This document shows, piece after piece, positions 55,301 to 64,000 of a stretch of DNA of 64,000 nucleotides. Below the pieces are notes generated by a model. That model made no database searches. It saw only the letters and a program-made list of their open reading frames with translations, and was not told the DNA's origin. The stretch spans positions 540,197 through 604,196 of the forward strand of contig NW_006920872.1 of the NCBI RefSeq assembly GCF_000417875.1. Reading direction: 5' to 3'. The DNA comes from Pseudozyma flocculosa PF-1. Taxonomy: Eukaryota > Basidiomycota > Ustilaginomycetes > Ustilaginales > Ustilaginaceae. Positions within the stretch are counted from its first letter, which is position 1; each line of letters opens with the position of its first letter. The position numbers and the translations under genes were made by a program.

Positions 55301-57478
55301 CCGGAGGTGGAGAGAGGCCGGTGGCGGGCGTAGTCTGCCCGGTGCCAGGGTGCGAGGGCGTCATGCTCAGGTCCATGCCCGACGTGTTGCGGCGGCGGCG
55401 GCTGTCGGCGTAGGGCTTAGCGCGTTCCTTGCGACGCTGGACGCCGTCTCCATTGGGCGTGGTGGTGCCACTGACGCCTCCGTGCGGCGGGCTCCTGCCA
55501 TCGTCGCCTTGAGACGTCGAGGCGCGCGGGCTCGCCCCATTGACCTGCTTGACCACGCCCTGGGGCTGGTGCGAGGCCTGCGCCTGGCCGGCGTTGGCTG
55601 CATTGGCAGCTGCTGCCTGCGCAGCGATGCCCATCGATTTGTGGTCGTCGGTAATCATGATGGGCGGCGTCGACCCGGTCGCGACGAGCCTGCCCTGCCA
55701 GTCTCGCATGGTGAAGATGACGCAGAAACCAGTCTTCTCCTTGTGGTGGCGGCAGTAGCAGGTGATCCGCGTCGGCAGCACCGCCTCGCCCTCCTCGAAG
55801 TCGACAAAGTCGCCGCAGTTGAACAGGACAACCCGCTTCTTTTCCTCCTCCTCCATTCGCGCCGTCGCCCTTTCCACGGCGTCCGGCGATGACGGGTCGA
55901 TGCCGAGGCTCTTCATCTCCTCGGCCGTCGGCTGCAAGTCGACGGGCGCCCCGGGGTCCTTTTTCCGGTGCGCCCGCTTGCGCTCGCGCTGGCGGCAGCC
56001 CTTGCAGACGTACACGCGGTCGTGGGGCGGGGTGGCGTTGACGACGGTGGCATCGACGAACAGCGTGTTTTCGGGCGGGACGTCCATTCGCTGGTACTTT
56101 TTCGACTTGCGCTTGGTGCCGCTCAGCGGTGGCAGCTTGATGTGGGTGAAGGAGCCGATACGATCCCAGGAGGGCTCAGCACGGGAGCCGTCGGGATGCG
56201 CCATCGGCCTCGGCTGCACCAGCTCCAGCCTCATCCGAATCTGGGTCTCGACTCGAGACTTTGCGCCGTGCATGGGCACGCCGTGGACATGAACCTGGAG
56301 GTCCTTGAGCTGCTCGCGCGGCGGGCGGATGACGGTGAAGGCCGAGTAGCCGAGATCGGCGTCGAGATTGTTGCTGTGCACGGCAGTCTGGCAACCGTGC
56401 CTCCTGGCGCTGACCGCCGTCGGGGCCGTCGCGGCGGGCTCGCCATCAGGCTTTTGCGCCTTGCCCTTGCCGGACTGCCGCCGCGCGCTCTGCGAACCAG
56501 AGGCCTTGGCCTTGGCGTCTTTCGAGGCCTTCTGCGCAGCGCCATTGGCAGCGTGCTGTAGCTGGCCGTTCGCCGGGGCCGACTGCGAACCGCCGCTGTC
56601 CGACGCCTCGGCGGACGGCGGCCTGTGGGCAAAAAGCGTTTGGAACACGACAAAAAGAGTCAATCGACGTGGACCTCTCGGGAAGCAGATGCGGGTGCAG
56701 AACATGCTTCTACTCACCCAAAGCTCTCGGCCTGGATCAGGGATTCAAACATGGCCTCGTCATCATCGCTCGTCTTGCCCTTCCATGCGTTGACGTCGGG
56801 GTTGTCTCCGCCGTTGGGCAATGGATGCTCGCTGCCAAAGGTCGAGGCCGGCTGGCCATCGATGGCCGAGCCAGCACCGACCTTGACGTCGGATCCGGCT
56901 GGACTTCCGGCGGACCCCGCGCCTCCCGTCGCTGCCGCCATCGACGTGCTGTTCAGCAGTGCGCGCTGCTGGATGGTGGCAATGGTGGCGGGTGACTGTG
57001 CCGAGAGCGGTGAGAAGGCGGTGTCGGTGCCAGCAACGGAGTCCATGTCCATGGAAAAGTCGTCGTCCTGCGACACGCTGAGCCCACTGCCGAAGCTGCT
57101 GTCCCAACCGGCGAAGCTCATCGAGTCGACGGATCCCTTGCCTGCGGGGAAAGAGTCGGGAGCGGTATGGGCCTGGAAGCCGCTCTTGTAGAGGCCAGGC
57201 GCGTCGTCTGACCAGATGCTGGGTGAGAAGCCGCTCTCCGAAGCCGAAATTGCAGCGAGGCCGAAGGCACCCTTGCCGCTGAGGGTCGACGACGACGAGG
57301 CGACCAGCGGCTGCTGTCGACCCTGGTGAGCGCTCTTTGGCACGCTGCCGTGCCTGTCGTCGCCGGTGGAGACGCTCGAGGCCGGGCTGCTGGCGGTGGT
57401 CAGGCTGGGTGGCGATGTGTTCTGGCCGTAGCTCTGTGGATCAAAGTCGGCTGGTGCGGCGACGAAGCTAGACGACAT
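52368..57478 (-). CDS. MGA2: MGA2/SPT23-type membrane-tethered transcription regulator (IPT/TIG, ankyrin, C-terminal TM)
   Basis: Homolog of the yeast ER-anchored regulators that sense membrane lipid saturation and, after proteasomal processing, activate the fatty-acid desaturase gene OLE1. Minus-strand exons 57478-56718 and 56622-52368 give 1671 residues. Order: disordered N-terminus; conserved Spt23/Mga2 DNA-binding-like region about 345-580 (AFTVIRPPREQLKDLQVHVH, CGDFVDFEEGEAVLPTRITC, CRHHKEKTGFCVIFTMRDWQ); Gln-rich stretch about 750-800; IPT/TIG domain about 890-960 (ISKLIPGEGPTSGGIEVTVL); two or three ankyrin repeats about 1095-1190 (NKQGHTLLHLAVMMGFHRLV, ANGATALHFAALHGKVTITR); acidic Asp/Ser region; single transmembrane helix near 1600-1620 (MLMWFWIPVLLVVGLVLLF), then a short tail. 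The architecture is complete, so tethering and processing are likely conserved. Its upstream region is 3 kb long. Confidence 0.94.
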
Positions 57479-60400
57479 GGCATCCAGTGGGCAGCTGCAG
57501 AAGAGGCGATGCTAGCTCGCAGGCGACGCGACGAAGCCCCCTTCGGATAGGTGCTGCACCTGATTGAACTGATGGTTGGTCGTCAGAGAGGCCGTGTCGG
57601 TGCAGCAGGAGAAGACGGAGGCGCTGCACCAAGCGCGGTGGGCGTAAGCAGCGATGTGTCGGAAATGGGCAATGGATAGAGAGATCTGTTGGCGATGCAA
57701 TACTCTTCGATTGGCCCAAACAGACCGCCAGGGTAAGTGACTCGAGCAGAGTGCTGGCACGTGTCGGCAGAAGGGTGTGTCGGGGATCTGCCAAAGGGGG
57801 GCCAGTGGTGAGGATCGAAGTAGGCGGGCGGTGAGTCGTGATCAGGAGATGGTATGGGTTCGGTGGCAGGTGGACGACGTCGAACGGAACTGAGCGTAGA
57901 CGAAGCCCAAGAGTCAGGTCAAGGCAAGTGGCTGCCGCACACGGAAGGCCGAGATCTGTCGGACGGCGTGGGAGCTCGAGGGCCACTGGCGTAAGTCGAG
58001 GTGGCGGTGATGGCGATTAGGATGGTGTTGGCGGTGGCGATGGCGGTGATGACTGTGTGTGGAGAGGCAGGTCGATGATGAGAAGGTCGGAAGAGGGGCC
58101 GCTCGGTGCGTGGGAAGGGGCGCAGCAAGTGTCGCGGCACGGTGGTCGAGGAGAGGTGAAGAGGCGCCGGGGGGAGGCGGCGAGGAGAAAGCCACACAGT
58201 AGTGAGCAGCCAGACGGCGCGGAGTGAGCCAGAGAGGAGGGGGGGGAGGCGAGAGAGAGAGAGCGACAGAAGCAGAGGCAGGGCAGCAGCCAGATGCGCG
58301 CCCGCCCAAAAAGAGTCTGGCCGAGGCCAGCCCAGGCCAGCCCAGGCCAGCCCAGGCTAGGCGCCCCGGAGGCTGTGGCCATGTGCCCGCCGCTCTTGAG
58401 CCCACGCACTTTTTTCTCCCTTGCCTGCCCTCGGTTGGCCGTGCCAGACAGGCCACGCATTAAGATTCTCTCACCCAGCCCGCGAGGCAAGCAACCTTTG
58501 GGTGCCCACACGCAAACTGTACGCCCCGCCTGGCCGTTCCCAACTTGCGCCGAGCGACACACGGACTGGCGGGCGAGTCAGGCTTGCCCGATTGCACCTT
58601 GCTTCCAAACGTGCCGCCCAGCGGCGGCCCCGGCTTGCTGCTTGCTTACTGGGCCTGGCCACAGAGGCGGGCGCTCCTACCCTTTCTTTGGCGGAGCGTC
58701 GACGCCGGCCTGCCGTCAAGTCGTCGTGAGATGACCCGCGGTCACCATCATCACCACCACGACCACTACTACTGCTGTCGGCACCACCTGGTCTGCATGC
58801 CCCTCTGCTGCGCAGCGCACATACAGCAACACGCAGGCTAGGCTGTATGTACGAGCACGTCGGCTGGCCTGACCGTTGCACGCCGGCGCGACCAGGAGGT
58901 AGGTATGTAGGTGATGACTGCCTGGAATTCACAACGGCCGGCCATTCACCCTCTTCTTACCTTCAGCCTGCTTGCTCGCTCCCGCCAGCCACGCGTTGCG
59001 AAGAGTTGACCGACCGACCGAGCGAGATCCGACGTCGGCGTGCGTCCTCTGTCCAATCCCCCCCTCTTTTGAGGTAGGCGGGCAGGCGGGGCGCGCAAGA
59101 GTGTGGTGAACCATCAGCGACCGTGATCGCATCCCGAACACCTGCTGTCTTTGTGCGTTTGCCGCTCGTTGTCTCTTGCCATCACCACATTGTCCTGCGG
59201 CCGGCGGGCTGTACGTGGTCGCAGCGGTGGCATAGCATAACTACCAAGCTGTGCCGGACGACGGGGCAGCGTCGGCGACACGTACGGTCCTCACAAACGC
59301 ACGACGTGCCACGCCAAAGCCCCTCCCCGCATCGTTCCACGACGGGAAACTTTGGGGAAGGGGCGTGGCGAGGCGAAGAATCGGCTGCCGTGTGCCAAAG
59401 ACCTGATATTTCAGAGTAGTGTGTTGCACTTTAACGGCGCGGAGAAGGGCGATTAGTTTGGCACAAGCTCGGTTGCGATGTACGTGCATGCAAGAACCCG
59501 AGGTCTTTCAGCGTTGGCAACCGTTTCCGCTTTGCCGACTCCGTCGGACGTGTTGGCTCGCTCACCCGCCTGTGTGATATCGGGAAGGTCCTGCCGCTGC
59601 GTGGGAAGGGCACAGCTTAGCTTCTGCCCGTCGCTCGCTCCGTCGTTCCGTCGTTCGTTGTTCGCGGGTCGTCGGGAAACGGGGCGCGTGCGTGTGAGGA
59701 TCTCATGCCGATCCGGCCGTGCATTGCCTATCGATGCTCGGGTTCCGCCCTGCCTCGTTCTTCTTGGCGGCGACGGGACCACGTCGAGCAGCGGCAGCGG
59801 CAGCGGCAGCACCATCGCCATTGCCACCTTTTGACCGTCTCTTCCGCAATCGCATGGATCGCGACGGAGACGGCTAGAACCAAGGTAAGTCATGAACGCT
59901 GAGGACGAGGATCATGCTTGCTTGCGCGCCCATCGTCGAAACCTTCCTGCCGTCCCTTTGTGCGCTCTCTCGCGAGAGGAAAGAGGAGTCAAAGCGAGGC
60001 GGGCGCACAACGAATGAACCTCGACTCGACTCGACGCGACGCTACCGCCGGTGGCCTGGCAAGTGAAGGGCTGCCGCGTCGAGGTGTCGTCCCGTCCGGG
60101 CATCGCATACGGCTTCCCGGCTGCGCCACATCTGCAGTACTACAGGCAGTATACGCTCGCGCCCCTCCTGCACAGCCGGGCCACGCCGTACCCTCGGACC
60201 CCCTAGCCTCCCGCTCGATAGCCTGCTTGCTTACTGATCGGTGAGCCATCGTCCGTGTGTCCACTCAACAGATCAGAAAGGCCTGCCTGTGGCCGATTGG
60301 TGTCCTGACAATTCTGCGTCCATGGACAAGGCTAGCATGCAATGGAAAGAGGGCGGAGCAAAGAGGACGAGTGCGGACGAGGCTGGGCTAGATAGAGTAC

Positions 60401-60490
60401 AACATGGTAACGAGGGTCCGGAGCGGGGGATCGAGGGGAGCGACAGGGTATCGACGGGGCGAAGAGGATGGGGTTCCAACGCGCCCCCTC
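57479..60490. other. Long upstream region of MGA2
   Basis: 3.0 kb between the MGA2 start and the MCM5 stop. No coding frame is supported. It contains a 10-bp tandem repeat at 58326-58357 and a purine-rich stretch around 58230-58280. The length suggests extended regulatory sequence for MGA2, by inference. Confidence 0.6.
58326..58357. repeat. (GCCAGCCCAG)3 tandem repeat
   Basis: Three perfect 10-bp units, partly extended on the right, in the MGA2 upstream region. Confidence 0.8.
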
Positions 60491-62936
60491 TCAGACGCCG
60501 GTGCGCGTGAGGGCCTTGCGCTGGTTCGAGAAGCGGATGACGTCGCGCTTCTCGAGGATAAAGAGCGTCTTTTCGAGCGAGTGGTTGGTGTACCCTTGGC
60601 TCTCGACAAACTCGTGCCTCAGCTTGGCGTAGCTCGTGCTCCAGCCGATGGGCAGCCGCCGGCGGATCTCGCGCTCGAGCTTCTGGCACTCTTCGGCCAG
60701 CTCGCCGCGCGTCATACCCTCGACGTTGCCCGCCTGCACCGCGTCCATGGTCGAGAAGCGGAAGAGGCGGATGGCCTCGTCGACGTGCTCCTCGCGCACC
60801 GTCGGCTGCAGCGTAATCTTGGCCAGCGACTCGGACATCCGGATGATCGCCTCGAGCTGGCGCACCGTGATCGGGATCGACGACCGCTCGTCGTTGTCGC
60901 GCTCCACCTGCGCCACCTGCTTGCGCAGCGCCACAAAGTGAGAAGACAGTTTCTCTGCCGCCTCGGGCGACAGCCGCGGCGCGCAGCGCGCCTTGCAGAA
61001 CGACACGTAGCGCTTCATCTGGTCAATGTCGATCTCGCCCTGCGCCGCGTTCTGGGCATCGGTGGCGCGGTTCATGTGGATGTTCATGACGTGCTTGGCG
61101 ATGGTGCGGTCGCGCTGCTCGTTGTGCTCGTCCTTGACGATAAAGATCATGTCGAACCGGCTGAGCACCGTCGTCTGGAAGTCGATGTTCTCGCCGGGCG
61201 ACTTCATGTCGTCGTACCGCCCAAACACGGGGTTGGCCGCCGCCAGCACCGAGGTGCGCGAGTTGAGGATCGTCGTGATGCCCGCCTTGGCAATCGAGAT
61301 TGTCTGCTGCTCCATGGCCTCGTGGATGGCCACGCGGTCCTCGTCGCGCATCTTGTCAAACTCGTCGATGCACACGACGCCGCCGTCGGCCAGGACCATG
61401 GCGCCGCCCTCGAGGTAAAACTCGCGCTGCGAACAAGCAACCGGCAGGGGAGTGCGGAAGGGCGGAAGGGCAGGCGTCAGTGCACGCTCATCGCACCGGT
61501 CGCATCGGCCGCATCGGTCGCCCCGCCCCAACACGCCACGTCTTGGCAGCGACTCACCGTTTGGGCGTCCCTCTGCACCGAGGCCGTCAGACCGGCCGCA
61601 CTGCTTCCCTTGCCCGAAGTGTAGACCGAGATGGGCGACACCTTTTCGACAAACTTGAGCAGCTGCGACTTGGCGGTACCCGGGTCGCCGAGGAGCAGCA
61701 CGTTGATGTCGCCACGGAGGCGCATGCCGTCCGGCAGCACCTTCTTGGACCCTCCGAAGAGGAGGCAGGTGATGGCCTTCTTGATGTCGTTGTTGCCAAA
61801 GATGCTCGGCGCGATGCTGGCGGAAAACTTTTCGTAGAGGTCCTTTGTGCGCGCCATCCTGGAGAACTCCTCCTCCTCTTCTGCGCTAAACATCCGCGCC
61901 ATGCCGCGGCCGGCGGCGCCCTCGGCGTCGATTTCGAGGCCGACGACGCGGAGGTACGGGGTGCGGAGGGCGACGGCGCCGCCCTGCTTGCCCTTGCCGG
62001 CCTTGCTGCTGGTAAAGGTGGAGTAGACGCCCGTGGCAATGATGCGGGACCCGGGCACCACCCTGCCGCAGAGGGCGCGGTCGACCGAGAGGAGCATGTG
62101 GCGGGGCAGCTCACCGACGGGCACCATGTCGGGCGCCTCCTGGAGCTTGACGGTCTGGTTGTCGACGAAGCGGCAGCGGTCGTGGATGATGACGTAGGGG
62201 TCGGTGGAGCACTTTGGGCTGCTGGAATCGAGCTTGGTGGCGTCGCAGTAGCGGGGCAGGGTGAAGCCGCCGAAGCCCGAGGTGATGGGAAGCGCCTTTG
62301 TGGAGCGGCAGTCGCGGCACATGATGTGGAGCTGGGTGGCGCGCGAGGTGAGGGTGGTTGCGCCGATGACGATGCCGGGCACACGGACGAGGTGTGAGAT
62401 GCTGTCGGCGTGAAGGTCACGCATGCCGGTGAGGTTAGCATGGGAGCGGAGGGTGACCTGGCAGTCGGGAGCCTCTGGACGCTGCTGGCCGGGTGCAGTG
62501 ACGGGGTAGAGGATGGCGCGGGCGGCGCGCTTGACGGCCGACTCGAACTGCGACGGTGGTGGCGATGGTGGTGAGAGAGGAGGATCAGGGCAGGTGTCAG
62601 CTGGCCAGCTCGCAGCGAGGCCGGCTGACAATCTTGGAGAGAGAGAGAGAGGGCACACACCAGGGGGAGGATATCGGCGGGCGTCTCTCTGAGGGCGTGT
62701 GCGAGGTTGTTTGACCATAGCTGTACGTGCTCGAGCTGTACGTCGAGGAGGTACTGCTTTGCGAGGAGGTTTGCGCGGAGGCGGTCTCGGTAGATGTAGT
62801 CGTTGCCGGTGCGGAAGCTCTGGACAAAGTTGAAGAGGGTCTGCTCGGTCTGGGCGGGCGCCTCTGGTGCTCTGGACGCCTCAGAGCCTGCCAGCGCCTG
62901 GGCCGAGTAGACGCGGCCAGAGTCGAAGCCGGACAT
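60491..62936 (-). CDS. MCM5: DNA replication licensing factor MCM5
   Basis: Subunit of the MCM2-7 replicative helicase. Minus-strand exons 62936-62661, 62547-61558 and 61426-60491 give 733 residues, the expected length. N-terminal [13 protein letters not shown] and [18 protein letters not shown] match the family. The zinc-binding segment has CRDC and, further on, LPRYC and PKC in the MCM5 spacing. The AAA+ core has Walker [14 protein letters not shown], Walker [11 protein letters not shown], sensor-1 region [19 protein letters not shown] and the arginine-finger motif [16 protein letters not shown]. The C-terminal winged-helix region ends KALTRTGV. The upstream ATG-less extension supports the start at MSGFD. 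It is divergent from an MFS transporter gene. Confidence 0.97.
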
Positions 62937-63768
62937 GGTGCGGGGGGAGGGGGGTGAAGGTGGGACGAGAGAGAGTGTGTCTGTGCGATTGGACAAGGTG
63001 CGGGTATGAAGTCGACGATGGTGCGGGGCTAGGAGGGGCGAGCGAAGGAGGGATGTTGGTCGTTGTCTGGGTAGCCCTCTTGCCTCGCCCCCTGGCTCTC
63101 ACCCACCGCCTGCCTCTCTGGCCTGTCTGCCCGCTGTTGAAGTGTTGCGATGCGAGCCTCGTTGCGCCCGCCTGCCCGCCTGTCCTCGCTGGCCTGGGCT
63201 GGCTGGCCTGCAGTTTACACGACGCGCGCTCCTCGATTCGTGAACCAATTAATCTACGCCAGGGTCGCGTTCCCACAACGGGCGCGCTCCAGGCGGGGCC
63301 GGGGAGACTGTCGGATCCGCAGGCAGACCATTGGCGGGGAGGCGGCTATTCGCGGCAAAGGCGGTGGCCTGCGCCGCTAGAGCTGGATTTGACCGGCGTC
63401 GGGCTGGCGGCTCAGTCGTTCCTGGACGCTTCGCATGGCGCGGTCCCTCGCCGGCCCGCCTCGCCGAACCCTTCCTTTGGGGTGCTCATTTCGTCGTCCG
63501 GACATCGTCTTCAACAAGGTTCGCTCAAAGTGCCCCCACCCCCGACGTGACTCCAGGCTGGTCCCTCCGTCTAGCCGTCGTCGACACGATGCTACAAAGT
63601 GGACGCTGAGCTGGCCCACGGTCCCCATCTCGCCCTCCTCCTCGACCACCACCACCACCACCACCACGCTCCCTCTCAACCCCGCGTGCATCTGCGGACC
63701 TCCGTCCCGCATCGGATCCTCTTACCAACGGCATCTCGGACCGCGCACTCAAAACCGCGTCGCCCACG
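62937..63768. promoter_or_regulatory. Divergent promoter region MCM5 / MFS transporter
   Basis: 832 bp between divergent start codons. A CCAAT word at 63245-63249 lies in a short AT-rich patch (AACCAATTAATC), and an inverted copy (ATTGG) near 63330 gives a possible pair of CCAAT-factor sites. An ACGCG core at 63222-63226 resembles half of an MCB element (ACGCGT), which controls MCM genes in yeasts; one incomplete word is weak evidence. A (ACC)n run at about 63645-63667 lies in the MFS leader. Confidence 0.35.
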
Positions 63769-64000
63769 ATGGCATCCCTCGACCACGCCTCGGGCCTGCC
63801 CCCGGCCCTGCGCAGCAGCCACCTCGGCGGCGACGGCGGCGGCAAGAGGCTCGGCGCCATCCTCACCCCGCCCCGCTACAGCGCACGCACCCGCACCATC
63901 CTCTCGCTCCTCGCCATCGCCGGCAACACGATCCTCATCACCTTTTTCAACGGCGCCATCACCGTCGCGCTCCCCTCGATTGCCAAATCCATCGACATGC
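63769..64000 (+). CDS. MFS transporter, N-terminal fragment cut by window end
   Basis: The first 77 codons of a probable major facilitator superfamily permease. After a hydrophilic N-terminus of about 40 residues with Gly/Asp runs, TRTILSLLAIAGNTILITFF and NGAITVALPSIAKSIDM form the first transmembrane helix and the following loop. The word ALPSIAKSI is typical of drug:H+ antiporter (DHA2-like) MFS proteins. The start is the first ATG after a pyrimidine-rich leader. The rest lies beyond the window, so subfamily and substrate are open. Confidence 0.75.
   Translation, partial: MASLDHASGLPPALRSSHLGGDGGGKRLGAILTPPRYSARTRTILSLLAIAGNTILITFFNGAITVALPSIAKSIDM

Noticed and set aside
52986..55892. 968-codon open frame antisense to MGA2
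   Set aside because: Mirror of the MGA2 coding strand in GC-rich DNA; composition (Val, Arg, Gly, Leu repeats such as LLLLHLLHL) arises from the antisense of Gln/Ser codons. The MGA2 frame has clear domains.

Overview
The window is eukaryotic nuclear DNA from a GC-rich basidiomycete fungus, most likely Ustilaginomycotina (smut fungi and relatives). The evidence is a set of compact genes with short GTGAGT...CAG introns of about 85-200 bp, strong C/G-ending codons, long Ser/Pro/Ala-rich inserts in otherwise conserved proteins, and fungal-type families (Zn2Cys6 regulator, OPT transporter, Mga2/Spt23, Ubp6). The species call is inference; no rRNA, tRNA, transposon or CRISPR was recognised.

Layout. 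Bases 1 to about 10 kb hold no gene I can support; this is the unusually long upstream region of a Zn2Cys6 transcription factor (10833-14633, +). Then follow Arp2/3 subunit ARPC5/ARC15 (15084-15933, -), an OPT oligopeptide transporter (17124-20439, +), CAF-1 subunit CAC2 (21060-24153, -), a wax-synthase-like MBOAT acyltransferase (26520-28053, +), RNA polymerase II subunit RPB11 (28374-28989, -), peroxin PEX14 (30114-31391, +), a 1093-residue protein of unknown function (33687-36968, +), proteasomal deubiquitinase UBP6 (37606-39849, -), U3 snoRNP protein IMP3 (40381-41525, -), nucleolar NOC2 (42034-44513, +), a RAD51 paralog (45120-48156, +), an ACC-synthase-like aminotransferase interrupted by an assembly gap (48385-50348, -), an MGA2/SPT23-type membrane-tethered regulator (52368-57478, -), replicative helicase subunit MCM5 (60491-62936, -) and the start of an MFS transporter (63769-64000, +).

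Most genes are unrelated housekeeping functions, and no metabolic cluster or defence system is visible. The one functionally coherent pair is IMP3 and NOC2: divergent, 508 bp apart, both in ribosome biogenesis, with RRPE-like and PAC-like elements between them. Exon structures were worked out by matching splice sites and phase to conserved protein sequence; I infer 31 introns. Six of them are multiples of three with no in-frame stop, and several genes carry very small exons (18-51 nt).

Points for the reader: (1) the 81-N gap at 49559-49639 is flanked by the same roughly 75 bp on both sides, so it looks like an unmerged contig overlap and not missing sequence; (2) long antisense open frames over OPT, MGA2 and NOC2 are GC-composition artefacts and are not annotated; (3) the strongest unexplained features are the 10-kb upstream region with repeated TACGTACG-type palindromes and the unknown 1093-residue protein.
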